Under the pieces are notes generated by a model. It had not been told where the DNA came from, searched no databases, and saw nothing but the letters and a program-made list of their open reading frames with translations. From positions 4,857,206 to 4,921,205 of the forward strand of contig JALIGW010000026.1 in the NCBI GenBank assembly GCA_023053685.1: a stretch of DNA of 64,000 nt, read 5' to 3'. The stretch's first letter is position 1, and every line of letters starts with the position of its first letter. Below are positions 11,901 to 20,409 of the stretch, one piece after another. A program made the translations under genes and the position numbers. The DNA comes from Diadophis punctatus similis. Lineage: Eukaryota; Chordata; Lepidosauria; Squamata; Dipsadidae.

Positions 11901-14900
11901 TCCCCATTCCCACCCGACTCCAGGGGAAGCTGACCCCCTTCAGGGGAAGCTGACCAGCTGCTACGATGATGCAATGATGCACTGATGTAATGATGGGAAT
12001 GAGTCAGCAAGGTTTTTGGCTGTTATCCCTTTGAGAGCCTGTATAATATCTTTCAGCTGTGGCTAGGGGGACCTTTGCATAGGTCCGTCTCGTGCTCCAA
12101 TTGCTTGGAGAGGGAGGCTTTACTCACAGTCACTCATGCCCTTGTCACCTCATGGCTGGACTACTGTAACACGCTGGACTACTGTAACACAGCTGGACTA
12201 CTGTAACACGCTCTACATGGGGCTACCCTTAAAGAGCATTCGGAGACTACAATTGGTGCAAAATGCAGCTGCGCGAGCTGTGGTGGGTGTTCCGAGATAT
12301 GCCCACGTAACACCTATTCTCCGCCAGCTACATTGGTTGCCCATTAGTCTCCGGACGCAATTTAAGGTGTTGGTTTTGACCTTTAAAGCCCTACATGGCT
12401 CAGGGCCGGGTTACCTCCGGGATCGCATCCTGCCGCATACCTCCCTTCGACCAGTTAGGTCCCACAGAGTTGGTCTCCTCCAGATCCCATCAGCCAAACA
12501 ATGCCGGTTGGTGGGACCACGGGGGAGAGCCTTCTCTGGGTGCCCCATCTCTCTGGAACCAACTCCCACCAAAGATCCGGACCATCCCCACTCTTCTGGC
12601 CTTCCGCAAAGCCGTAAAGACATGGCTCTTCCGGCAGGCGGGGTGAAGAAGATCGGATTCCCCCTGGATGAATGCCTTTTGTTGCTTTTTTTTTTAAAAA
12701 AATTATGTTATGATTTTAAATTGTTTTTATTTACTGTACTGTTCTTATTCATGCTGTACGCTGCCCTGAGTCCTACGGGATTGGGCGGCCTATAAGAACT
12801 TTAAATTAAATTAAATTAAATTAAATTAAATTAAGAAGAGAAATGGAGGAGGGATGAGAGATAGAGGATAGAGGAGGAGGAGGAGAAATAAAAGGGAAAG
12901 GGGAGGGATGAGATATGAGAGGAGGAGGAGGAGGAAGAAATAGGAGGAGGGATGAGATATGGGGGGGAGGAGGAGGAGTAAGAAGAAGAGAAATTGGAGG
13001 AGGCGAGGAGGAGGAGATTTTTATGGAGGTATATAAAACTAATTCAAGGAAAGAATTGGCCATGCTATCCCTGTTCCTTCACCTTATGCTATAAACATTG
13101 CCAACTCCTTCCTGCAATCATTTCAACGGGAAGGTCATTGTCTCCTTTGTTTCTTGAACACACACACACACAGGGTCGACGTCGTGCACCTTGCCATCTA
13201 CAACCTGGGCGTGCAAAGTAAGAAGAAATATTTCAACTTTGAGGAAATCTTGGCCTTCGTTAATCACCGCTGGGACCATTTTCAGCTTGGCAAGGTGCGC
13301 GGGGCGAGCCTCAAATCCTTCTCTTTATCATTTGCTTCTCATTGAACACATGCTAACTTCCTCTGGAGCTGTTCTTCTAAAATGGGTTCTATAAGCTGCC
13401 GTGGCTAATTGAAAGGTATTTAGATGCTCTGTGCATGGAAGTCGGGCAGGAATGAAGCTGTATGACGAAGGGTGGATTCTCCAGTCTCAGCTTGGTATCA
13501 AATCTGCAATCTTGAGGTGTGCAAAGATAAATTCTCCAAGTTTTTCCTTCTTCCCTGTCAGGGTAGTGATTTAAGAGCTGACCAGCTGCTACGATGATGC
13601 AATGATGCACTGATGTAATGATGGGAATGAGTCAGCAAGGTTTTTGGCTGTTATCCCTTTAAGAGCCTGTATAATAAGAAGAGGCCCTGTTAGGGCATCT
13701 CTGTCTCACCATGTGTTCTTCTCTGCTGTAATTACTGATTGTTTGACTTCTGCCTATAGTACGTGTATGTATAGTACATATTCTTTTGTAGATAAAAACC
13801 ACTGTTTCTTACAAACCTCTGTTTGCCGTTATTGCTCCTGGGGTGTCTCACGTAGTAAAGCTGTGCGGGATTCCCCAAACCCCAAAGCAAGATCCCAGCA
13901 AAAACCTGTGACAAGCAAGAATGGATCCACAAAATTCCCCAGAAGATTAGAGAAGGATTGTGGATGCTGGATTAGACACAGCTTTGGCTTAGTCTTTCAA
14001 AGGCGTTCTTAGGTTGGTGTGGAAAGCTAATTTGGGGCTAATCTTGCCTTAAAATCTCTTCCCCAGTTGACTGCAACCCCTGTGGCAGAACGAGATCCTC
14101 TCCTTCTAAATGCACTAAACAGTTACAAAAGCAGGTGAGCTTAAAAGAATCCCTTCTCCCAAGAGATATAAAGATTCAGCTGACTCGATAGAAAAGGATA
14201 TTTGTAGCTCAGGATTGAGTTGTGGGGTCTTTGGTGCTCTCTGAGCTCGGTGGGGTTTTTGCAGACGTTTCATTACCTTACTAGGTGACATCATCAGTGC
14301 TAGAAGGGAGTGGGGTGTGAGAGGAGGAAGAGGAGGAGAAGGAGAAGAAGAGGAGGAAGAGAATTGTGGGGTCCTTGGTGCTCTCTGAGCTCGGTTGTTT
14401 TCTTGCAGGCGTTTCATTACCTTACTAGGTGACATCATCAGTGCTAGAAGGGAGTGGGGTTTGAGGAGAAGGAGGAATGTAGGGTCCTTGGTGCTCCCTG
14501 AGCTCGGCGGTTTTCTTGTGGACGTTTCTTTTCTCATTGAACCAAGATGCTGGATTGTCTTGGTGGCTTTTCAGGTTTCTGTGCGGGAAGGAAATCAAGA
14601 AAAAGAAATGCATCTTTCGCCTCCGGGTTCGAGTCCCCCCGAATCCTCCCAGCAAAATCCTCCCGGATAAGTTTGCAGGACGGAGCGAGACAAAGAAAAA
14701 GGGGAAAGTCAAACACTCCCACAAAAACAGGTCTGTAGAAGTCAGCAGAGGCTCTTAGCTTGAGCTTTTGAGTTCTCCCTTTGGTCTTCGTACCACCTGT
14801 CTGATTCCTTGTCTTTTTTTTTTTTTTTTGTCTTTTTTCCCTCCCTCTTCTCCAGTTTGCTGCCGCATCAATCCCAGCACGAACGGAAAAGGAGAAGGGC

Positions 14901-15068
14901 CAAATTTCTCTTGGAGGATGCCATTCCAAGTGTCAGTTTGCTAAAATGATGGGCTTTGCTGTTGGGAATTGCCTTCAAATTTTTTGTGGGGCTGGGAGCG
15001 GATTGGTGGGGGTTTTTTTGGAAAATTATTTTCCCTGTTTGAGAATGCTGGATAATGGCTTTTGCTGT

Positions 15069-15154
<86 letters not shown>

Positions 15155-17145
15155 CCTCCCTCCCTCCCTCCCTCCCTCCCTCTCCCTCTCTCTCTCTCTC
15201 TCTTTCTCTCTCTCCTTTTTCCTTCCTGACACAGAGCGATTTTGCCTCGGCTTGGAGCACCAACCATCACCTGGCCTGCATCTTTGATTTCTCGCTGGAT
15301 GAAATCCAGAGTCTAAAAAGGTAACACCTTGCAGACTGCACCTGTGCCTTAGTGCTAAAGCCTGATTCCTGACCTTGTAGATAAAAAGACTCATTGGTGC
15401 TCTCTGTTTCTTTTCTTGAAGAACTTTCATTACCCAACTAGGTAACATCATCAGTGCTAGAAGGGAATAAGGTTTGTGAGGAAGAGGAGGAGGAGGGGGA
15501 GGACTGTGGGGTCCTTGGTGCTCTCCAACCTTGGTTGTTTTCTTGAAGACGTTTCATTACCCAACTAGATAACAATATCAGGGCTAGAAGGGAGTGGGCA
15601 TTTGTGGGGGGAAGGAGGATGACGACAACAATTCTATCTGCACTGTGGGGTCCTTGTTGCTCTCTGAGCTTGTTTGTTTTCTTGCAGATGTTTCATTACT
15701 TTCTCCCTCTTTTTCAGTGCAAGTTCGGGCCACGGGTTCCTCTCCGATGTAGACTCCACAGATGCCGCCAGCACATCAGGCTCGGCCTCAACAAGTTTCT
15801 CCTTCGAATCGAGGTGACCCTGGCCCTTTATAAATGGAAAGGGCTTCTCTTTTTAAAAGGTGTTTTGGCCCCTGAAAGCTGCATCCCAGTTAGTCCTCGC
15901 CTCGCCATCGCAACTGAGACGAGTTTAAGTGAGACGCCCCCGATATCTTGACCGTTTTGCTGCCGTTATCAAAGGCTGCATCTGACCCGCGGAAAATACC
16001 CTGCGATTTTACCACATTAGGAGCGATGACTCTGATTGCCAAACAATCCGTTCACCTTATGCCAGCGGCCCCCAACCTGTTGGGCACCAGGGACCTGTTC
16101 CGTGGAGAAAGGCTTTTCCGTGGGCCGGAGGGGGCGAGGTTTTGCGTGCTGCCTGCATCGCGCAGATGGGGCTTTGCTTCTTTGCGCTGACTGGTTGCTG
16201 GCTGCTATGACCCAGCTGCCCAAACACGACAAACCGTCTATTTAAATCAATGATTCCTTTATTAGGAGCGCCAGCAAAAAGTTTCTCTTTCACCGCAGGC
16301 TAACAAGTCTGTCCGGCTGGAAGATGAATAGTTATCTGCCACATCTATTCATCTCCGCCCCCTGCCTTTTATCTCCAGAGCTAGGGTGGGGTTTCTCTAG
16401 AAGCGGTGGCTCTTCCGTCCCAAGGACCGACCCATAGATTTCCACTGCTCTCCTCTCCTCTGCCTGCTGCACATCCGCGCGTCAGGCACTGGACCCAGCT
16501 GTTCCTCCTCTTCCTCATCAGCCACCTGCAGACCTGGGGGCTGTTGACTCTCCATCCGAGGGCTGACAGACAGCCCAGGCTCCGCCTCTGTCTCTCTCTC
16601 TCTCTCTGCCAGCTCCATTCCCTCTTCCCCCTCGGAGCTCTCAGGTTGCCTTGATGCTGACCCTGACTCCCATGTCTCCTCCTCCTCCTCCTCCTCTGAT
16701 TCGGCTGCTGGAGGGGAATGGACTGGGGGTTGGGGACCCTTGTCTTACGCCACAGCCCTAAGAAGCCCCTGTTTTCTTACCATCTTTTGGCAGGACAAAC
16801 GTCGGGAGCCGGAAGCGCAAAGTCTCCGCTAAAACATACGCGCCGTTCGACGCCAAACAAAAATCCTCCGAGCTTCTCCGCGGGCTTGTCCCCGGCTGCT
16901 CCTTGAATGGCAGTGACCGTGCCAGCAGTCTGGATCGCCCGGAGAACGCCATCGACCGCCAGACTTTGGAGAGCTTGAGCGAAGATGATTTATCCCTCTC
17001 TCACCTCCAGTCATCCATCAGCAGCTATTTCGGAGCCACCGGCCGGTTAATTTGCGGAGAGAAATATCGAGTGTTGGCCCGGAGGATCAGCCCGGAGGGA
17101 AAAGTGGAGTATCTCGTGGAGTGGGAGGGCAGCACCCCCTACTGA
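2732..17145 (+). CDS. PHF19: PHF19 (PCL3), Polycomb-like PRC2 accessory protein, 14 coding exons
   Basis: Joined exons: 2732-2911, 3500-3581, 5133-5228, 7309-7409, 9603-9751, 11343-11438, 11602-11670, 13174-13294, 14067-14134, 14575-14730, 14856-14931, 15235-15320, 15718-15813, 16794-17145. They total 1728 nt (575 residues plus stop), all phases agree and every intron is GT-AG. Human PHF19 is about 580 residues. A Tudor domain (about 40-90; aromatic cage candidates W48, Y54, F72) binds H3K36me3 in this family. A C4HC3 PHD finger covers about 97-146 and a second about 194-248. An extended-homology region follows, and the C-terminal 30 residues form the chromo-like motif ending in EWEGSTPY. The family recruits PRC2 to CpG-rich chromatin in the nucleus. 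PHF19 is preferred over MTF2 and PHF1 from overall similarity and from its neighbour PSMD5. The 5' noncoding exon was not identified. Confidence 0.96.
2948..3122. repeat. (GGAAA)n microsatellite
   Basis: Purine pentamer array of about 175 bp in PHF19 intron 1, beginning 37 bp after the donor. It includes GGAAT interruptions near 3075. The open reading frame that continues from exon 1 into it is read-through, not coding. Confidence 0.95.
3500..3581 (+). CDS. PHF19: PHF19 coding exon 2
   Basis: Residues 61-87 plus one base. Acceptor TATAG ends at 3499 and donor GTGCGT starts at 3582. It encodes the second half of the Tudor domain ([20 protein letters not shown]), including cage candidate F72 and acidic E73. 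Confidence 0.95.
3921..4476 (-). mobile_element. CR1-type LINE 3' fragment
   Basis: Reverse-strand CR1 3' end. It starts with the AACAGAGCTAGAAGGGACCT-type terminus, and the translated remnant contains [16 protein letters not shown] and the [11 protein letters not shown] motif. Frameshifts and stops are present. It lies in PHF19 intron 2. Other copies of the family are at 28296, 30085, 31100, 41400, 48380, 52233, 59185 and 61740. Confidence 0.85.
4477..5048 (-). mobile_element. L2/CR1-like LINE 3' fragment with (TTTAG)n tail
   Basis: The reverse strand translates to [20 protein letters not shown] followed by [14 protein letters not shown], the conserved extreme C-terminus of an L2/CR1-group reverse transcriptase. 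A 3'UTR ends in the CGCCCTGAGTCC box and a (TAAAC)n-type tail at 4477-4505. A related + strand copy lies at 12095-12832. Confidence 0.85.
5133..5228 (+). CDS. PHF19: PHF19 coding exon 3
   Basis: Residues 88-119 plus one base. Acceptor TTCTAG ends at 5132 and donor GTGAGC starts at 5229. It carries the first zinc-binding pairs of PHD finger 1 (CNIC and CGKC). Confidence 0.95.
5343..6301. mobile_element. hAT-like non-autonomous element, 959 bp, containing an LTR-like insert
   Basis: Termini CAGTGGTGGGATT (left) and AATCCCACCCCTG (right) are inverted repeats. They are flanked by AGTGTAGT (5335-5342) and GGTGTAGT (6302-6309), a 7/8-match target duplication of hAT length. It lies in PHF19 intron 3. 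The interior around 5412-5962 looks like a solo LTR, with CCAAT at about 5712, GTATAAAAC at about 5761 and ATTAAA near 5877. No transposase frame was seen. Confidence 0.8.
6650..7222 (+). repeat. Tandem ~110-bp units of the GTCCTTGGTGCTCTCTGAG family
   Basis: Five imperfect units, each with GGTCCTTGGTGCTCTCTGAG, then a TTTTCTTGCAGACGTTTC block, then a CATCATCAGTGCTAGAAG block and a GAGGAGG-rich spacer. The same family recurs at 14205, 15385, 36955, 41760, 56400 and 57180. I cannot assign it to a named element. The TTCTTGCAG block resembles a 3' splice site. Confidence 0.8.
7309..7409 (+). CDS. PHF19: PHF19 coding exon 4
   Basis: Residues 120-153. Acceptor CTCAG ends at 7308 and donor GTGAGT starts at 7410. 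It completes PHD finger 1 with the H-x2-C pair (HQQCH) and the final WFCRRC. Confidence 0.95.
7660..8020 (-). mobile_element. L2/CR1-like LINE 3' end with (ATTT)n tail
   Basis: Reverse-oriented 3' end. An ATTT repeat at 7665-7693 is followed by the CGCCCAACTCCC / CTCAGGGCGGCATA box, then sequence matching the 3' part of the 4477 and 12095 copies. It is noncoding and lies in PHF19 intron 4. Confidence 0.75.
8383..8771 (+). mobile_element. Fold-back MITE, near full length
   Basis: Begins CAGGTTGCCCTCGACTTACG and ends GTAAGTCAAGGACTACCTG. The termini are inverted repeats of about 20 bp around a 389-bp noncoding body with repeated TTGTTAAG steps. No target duplication is clear. It lies in PHF19 intron 4. 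Confidence 0.75.
8780..9322 (-). mobile_element. Two tRNA-derived SINEs flanking a (GGAA)n tract
   Basis: Two reverse-oriented copies (about 8780-8998 and 9086-9322). Each has, on the - strand, a TGGYGCAGTGGTTAGA-type box A, a box-B-like segment, a GGTTGACTCAGCCTTCCATC-like middle and the TATATAAGTCTAAGTGCTAT 3' end. A (GGAA)n array at 8998-9082 separates them. This is the main squamate SINE type of the window. Confidence 0.85.
9603..9751 (+). CDS. PHF19: PHF19 coding exon 5
   Basis: Residues 154-202 plus two bases. Acceptor TTCTCCAG ends at 9602 and donor GTACGT starts at 9752. It holds the linker between the PHD fingers ([19 protein letters not shown]) and the opening CYCYCGG of PHD finger 2. 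Confidence 0.95.
9988..10990 (-). mobile_element. Two SINE copies around a 620-bp (GAATA)n array
   Basis: Reverse-oriented tRNA-derived SINEs occupy about 9988-10206 and 10830-10990. Between them, 10207-10828 is an almost pure GAATA pentamer array with GGAAT blocks. The array may have grown from sequence between two head regions, or inside a single SINE. Long open frames here are artefacts. Confidence 0.85.
11126..11293. mobile_element. 168-bp MITE with TIR AGTCCTCGTTTAGCA
   Basis: Left end AGGCAGTCCTCGTTTAGCA and right end TGCTAAACGAGGACTAACCT are inverted repeats. The interior is short and noncoding. The termini resemble but are not identical to those of the CGACTTACGACC fold-back family. 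It ends about 50 bp before PHF19 coding exon 6. Confidence 0.7.
11343..11438 (+). CDS. PHF19: PHF19 coding exon 6
   Basis: Completes E203 and runs to about residue 234. Acceptor TTTCTCAG ends at 11342 and donor GTAGGT starts at 11439. It encodes the core of PHD finger 2 ([19 protein letters not shown]). Confidence 0.95.
11602..11670 (+). CDS. PHF19: PHF19 coding exon 7
   Basis: Residues about 235-257. Acceptor CTTCCAG ends at 11601 and donor GTAAGA starts at 11671. It gives the last zinc pair of PHD finger 2 ([19 protein letters not shown]). Confidence 0.95.
11815..12048. mobile_element. hAT-like fragment abutting an LTR-like segment
   Basis: CAGTGGTGAAATCC at 11815 is a hAT-type left end; no right end is found. 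From about 11949 the sequence becomes a ~100-bp block (GCTGACCAGCTGCTACGATG onward to GCCTGTATAATA). The same block recurs almost unchanged at 13577-13675. It is cut off by LINE sequence. Confidence 0.6.
12095..12832 (+). mobile_element. L2/CR1-like LINE 3' fragment
   Basis: Encodes [40 protein letters not shown] and [20 protein letters not shown] in one frame. This is the standard C-terminal block of L2/CR1-group reverse transcriptases. A frameshift follows near 12530. The 3'UTR ends with the CCCTGAGTCCTACGGGATTG box and an (AAATT)n tail. A small triplication of CTGGACTACTGTAACAC sits at 12153-12210. Confidence 0.9.
12833..13020. repeat. GA-rich (GAGGAG)n low-complexity tract
   Basis: Purine-rich run with GAGGAG and GATGAGATATG-like subunits, directly after the AAATT tail of the LINE and about 150 bp before PHF19 coding exon 8. 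Confidence 0.85.
13174..13294 (+). CDS. PHF19: PHF19 coding exon 8
   Basis: Completes W258 and runs to residue 298. Donor GTGCGC starts at 13295. The acceptor is formed directly by a (CA)n run ending CACAG at 13173. It encodes the start of the extended-homology region ([20 protein letters not shown], then [13 protein letters not shown]). Confidence 0.95.
13577..13905 (+). mobile_element. LTR-like segment (solo LTR candidate)
   Basis: The first ~100 bp repeat the block at 11949-12048 nearly exactly, including TGAGTCAGCA at 13628-13637. TATA-like CTGTATAATAAG follows at about 13667, GATAAAAACC near 13791 could be a polyadenylation region, and a GTTTGCCGTTATTGCTCC-like tail follows. The order matches U3-R-U5, but I could not fix the right end or a target duplication. 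Confidence 0.5.
14067..14134 (+). CDS. PHF19: PHF19 coding exon 9
   Basis: Residues 299-320 plus two bases. Acceptor CCCCAG ends at 14066 and donor GTGAGC starts at 14135. It encodes [20 protein letters not shown], part of the extended-homology region. Confidence 0.93.
14205..14530 (+). repeat. Three units of the GTCCTTGGTGCTCTCTGAG family
   Basis: Same unit as at 6650-7222, in the same orientation, with TTTTTGCAGACGTTTC or TTTTCTTGCAGGCGTTTC blocks. The last unit ends about 45 bp before PHF19 coding exon 10. Confidence 0.8.
14575..14730 (+). CDS. PHF19: PHF19 coding exon 10
   Basis: Completes R321 and runs to residue 372 plus two bases. Acceptor TTTTCAG ends at 14574 and donor GTCTGT starts at 14731. 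It carries [20 protein letters not shown] and [12 protein letters not shown], the end of the winged-helix extended homology that contacts CpG DNA in this family. Confidence 0.95.
14856..14931 (+). CDS. PHF19: PHF19 coding exon 11
   Basis: Completes S373 and runs to residue 398. Acceptor TCTCCAG ends at 14855 and donor GTCAGT starts at 14932. Basic segment [17 protein letters not shown]. Confidence 0.93.
15071..15230. repeat. (CT)n/(CCCT)n polypyrimidine tract
   Basis: About 160 bp of nearly uninterrupted pyrimidine in PHF19 intron 11. It starts as (TC)n, passes through (CCCT)n and ends less than 10 bases before the acceptor of exon 12, so it serves as a greatly expanded polypyrimidine tract. 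Confidence 0.95.
15235..15320 (+). CDS. PHF19: PHF19 coding exon 12
   Basis: Residues 399-426 plus two bases. Acceptor GACACAG ends at 15234 and donor GTAACA starts at 15321. It encodes [20 protein letters not shown] followed by LDEIQSLK. Confidence 0.94.
15385..15700 (+). repeat. Three units of the GTCCTTGGTGCTCTCTGAG family
   Basis: Units in the same orientation as at 6650 and 14205. The final unit (TTTTCTTGCAGATGTTTCAT near 15678-15697) runs straight into the CTTTCTCCCTCTTTTTCAG acceptor of exon 13, so repeat-derived sequence forms part of that acceptor region. Confidence 0.8.
15718..15813 (+). CDS. PHF19: PHF19 coding exon 13
   Basis: Completes S427 and runs to residue 458 plus two bases. 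Acceptor TTTTTCAG ends at 15717 and donor GTGACC starts at 15814. Ser/Thr-rich segment [20 protein letters not shown]. Confidence 0.94.
16063..16742. mobile_element. hAT-like element containing a reverse LTR fragment
   Basis: Left end CAGCGGCCCCCAACCTGTTG and right end GGGGGTTGGGGACCCTTG are inverted. The flanks CCTTATGC (16055-16062) and TCTTACGC (16743-16750) match at 6 of 8 positions, a decayed hAT target duplication. The interior 16190-16715 is a - strand relative of the LTR element at 34979-35570, with AATAAA and GATAAAAGG on that strand. The right end is 51 bp before the last PHF19 exon. Confidence 0.7.
16794..17145 (+). CDS. PHF19: PHF19 last coding exon 14
   Basis: Completes R459 and runs to residue 575, stop TGA at 17143-17145. 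Acceptor TTTGGCAG ends at 16793. It contains the [24 protein letters not shown] acidic block and the C-terminal chromo-like motif ([20 protein letters not shown], then VEWEGSTPY). Confidence 0.96.
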
Positions 17146-18620
17146 TGCGTGTCGGGGCCCTCCATGTGAAGCCATAAGAGAGGAACAGGGTGGGAATGCA
17201 ATCAGGGAAAAACCATTTGCTCTGAACTTGCCTTGGGGATTATCTGTTCAAGACTAAATTTCCAACGGTCCCTGTTGTAGACCCTTTGAGTTGGGTTGAG
17301 CCGAGGTGGCGCAGTGGTTAGAGTGCAGCACTGCAGGCTAATTCAGCTGACTGCTAGCTGCAGTTCAGCTGTTCAAATCTCACCGGCTCAAGGTTGACTC
17401 AGCCTTCCATCCTTCTGAGGTTGGTAAAATGGGGACCCAGATTGTTGGGGGCAATAAGCTGACTCTGTAAACCGCTTAGAGAGGGCTGTAAAGCACTATG
17501 AAGCGGTATATAAGTCTAAGTGCTATTGCTATTGCTAAGACTGCTATCATATCACCTCTAGTCCTTCTTTTCACTAGGAAAGATGGAAGGGGTGGCTTAG
17601 TGATCAATGATTGCTCAGCCTTAGCTCCGTGTGGCCGTTCGGGACAAAAATGGGGAGCGAATTCCCGGGGCAGCCCCATAGAAATTACATCACTTGGACA
17701 AGATTGGCTCCATCTAACGTGGCACTTATTTTATCCCCCTGATAAAGGACAGCAAGAGATCACGCTTCGATAGGATCCAGGAGAGGGTTGAATGGATAAC
17801 CCTGCTTAGCAGGTGGGATGAGCAGAGAGCTGGAAAGCAGGCTGATAGGATGGCTGGTGGAGGAATGCCTAGAAGGATAAAGCCAAAGGGGCGGGCTTTA
17901 GAGACACCTCCAAGCTCTTGGGTGCACCCCCACAGTCCCTTCCTAAACTGGGTTGCAGTTTTAATGTGACAGAAGGAGGGAGATTAGCAAATGCACTAAA
18001 GATGCCCACATCTGGATTCTCTTCCACTTAATTGGAAGTTGACATCTGGTGGGTGAGCTTTCTACCCTGTCCATTTTTGGCTCGATGGCTTGCAATTTTT
18101 TTGACTGGCGTGGATGAAAAAGCCGAAAATTCGGTCATAACTTCAGCCAGGTTGGTTCGTTTATGACCAATGTCTCAACAGGAGGCAGTTTTCAGCCTAG
18201 AAAAAGCACAAAACTGGCTGTTGCATTTTACCTTGCCAAGATTCCCCCATTTTTTCCCCATTTACGAGTGCCTATCTCCATATATATATATATGCTGTAA
18301 TCCCCAGACGATTTGCAGAGCAATTCTGAATCTTATTGTATTTGCCTGCTCCTGTTTGCACAGTTTAACTTGAGGCCCCTGCAGACAAGAGAGGGCTTCT
18401 CAAAATATATATTCTTCTCCCCTCCCCCTAAAGGATTTATTTGTATTTTTAAATATTATAATAATTATTATTTTTTGCATTGGTTTGGACTGATCTTGTA
18501 AACGCTTCTATGCACCTTCACCACGTCAAGGCTGCTGCATTTTTAATAAGTGGTCTTTTGTGTGTTCGTTCTCTTCAAACGGTATTGAATGTGTCAGAGG
18601 TACAATTATTAAAAAAAAAA
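17146..18620 (+). other. PHF19: Probable PHF19 3' untranslated region, with SINE
   Basis: Sequence after the PHF19 stop, with no further exon. A + strand tRNA-derived SINE occupies about 17297-17540 (GTGGCGCAGTGGTTAGAGTG head, TATATAAGTCTAAGTGCTAT end). An ATTAAA-A-rich stretch near 18606-18620 could be the polyadenylation region. The 3' end is inferred, not shown. Confidence 0.35.
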
Positions 18621-19049
18621 GAATATTGGTAACTCAGCCATATCTTCGTATTACTAGCACTGTGTGAGAGGGTATACAGCAGCTGTTCGGAAGTTCAATG
18701 CTTGATGGAACGTGGGGAAGCTCTAAGAGAAGGGAAGGGAGCACCTGAGTTGGGACAATGAGCAGGCTGATAAATTTGGAGATTTTAAAAAAGATCTGGA
18801 TCTGAAGAAATAATATTAAGGAGAGGCGGGTCACAATCACAACACTTGGAGAAAGGAAGAAAACGGAGTTGCACAGAATGAGAGAAAATGAAATTGGATG
18901 TGCAGAACAAAACGTTTTAGCCTATCTGAATTCGTATCTATATATCTGAATATCTGTTGACTTCATGGATATCCAACCACACTGGGTTTGGGGGCAATAG
19001 CATAGAAGCTACAGGAGTGGTTTGCTATTGTTTTCTTCCTCTCCCTCCC
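18621..19049. other. Intergenic spacer, nothing recognised
   Basis: No exon, RNA gene or known repeat could be supported here. Composition is AT-rich with no long repeats. Confidence 0.4.
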
Positions 19050-19067
19050 TCTATCCTAATATCTATC

Positions 19068-19146
<79 letters not shown>

Positions 19147-19626
19147 ATCTATCTGCCGCCCAGAGTCCCCCGGGAGTTGGGCGGCATACAAATCTATTTT
19201 AATTAATTAATTAATTAATTAATTAATTAATTAATTAATAAATAAAATAAATAAATAAACAAATAAACAAATAAATAAATAAATAAATAAATATCATCTA
19301 TCTATCTATCATCTATATCTATATCATCTATTTATCATCTATCTTTTTCATCCATTTTATCTATCTTTCATCTAATCCTATCTATTCTAAGAGCTACGGT
19401 GGTGCAGTGGTTAGAGTGCAGTACTGCAGGCTACTTCTGCTGGCTGCCTTCAATTTGGCAGTTCAAATCTCACCAGGTTCAAGGCTGACTCATTCTTCCA
19501 TCCTTCCGAGGTGGGTAAAATGAGGACCCAAATTGTTGGGGGCAATATGCTGACTCTGTAAACTGCTGAGAGAGAGCTGTAAAGCACTGTGATGTGGTAT
19601 ATGTCTAACTGCTATTGCTATCATCC

Positions 19627-19699
<73 letters not shown>

Positions 19700-19800
19700 A
19701 TCTCTCTCTCATCTACCTACCTACCTACCCAGTACCCACTCACCTATTTATCATCTATCTATATCATCAATCTAACCTATCTACAGCCAGCCAGCCATCC
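19050..19800. repeat. (ATCT)n arrays, LINE tail box and one SINE
   Basis: (ATCT)n at about 19063-19146 runs into a CCGCCCAGAGTCCCCCGGGA LINE 3' box and (ATTA)/(AATA)n at 19150-19292. A + strand tRNA-derived SINE lies at about 19388-19622 and its tail runs into a second (ATCT)n at 19619-19700. Both microsatellites start at retroelement 3' ends. Confidence 0.85.
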
Positions 19801-20400
19801 AAAACTATAAGCATCCATCAATAGTGTGAGATGGATTTCCTTGTGGTTTCCCACCCAAGTTCTAACCGGGCTGAATGATCTGGGAGAAAGTTCCATAAAA
19901 GTTATGTTCTTTGAAACATGAAAGTCTGTTAAGGCAAGTTATTTCCCGAAAAGACCCGCAGTAACATTTTGCTGCAAGAATTACAAAAGAGTCTGTGCAG
20001 AATGTTAAGAAAAAAAAAGACTTTTGAGATTCAAATGCTTCTGGCTCTTTGATTCTGGTTGCAAACAGAATAGTGGAAAGAACATTTTATGCATGCTCAG
20101 AGGCACTCTTCTTACTGCTTTTTATTTTATATTTTATATACTCTTGGCTTGCACTTTAATCTCTGCCTAAATAGGGGCTGATACTGGATCAAGTGTCCGG
20201 TTTTGTGGTTTGAGCCCAGTTTTGGCTTAGAAAGTGACTTTTAAAAACTCAGCTGGGAGTCATAGGGATGCAGAAAGTATGATGCACCCTCTCATTTGGG
20301 GTAAATTTGAAACGGGACGAAGCAGGGAAGAACCTCCAAACCTCAAAAATTTACAAGCGTATCTCAGAGGCCGGCAAATACATTCTAGTTAGGACGATTA
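19801..20400. other. Intergenic spacer, nothing recognised
   Basis: Unique-looking sequence upstream of the PSMD5 promoter. I see no exon or repeat in it. Confidence 0.4.
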
Positions 20401-20409
20401 AATTTTTTT

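Noticed and set aside
11949..13905. A provirus bounded by two LTR-like blocks
   Set aside because: PHF19 exon 8 and a LINE fragment lie between the blocks, with no gag, pol or env sequence. They are separate insertions or a local duplication.
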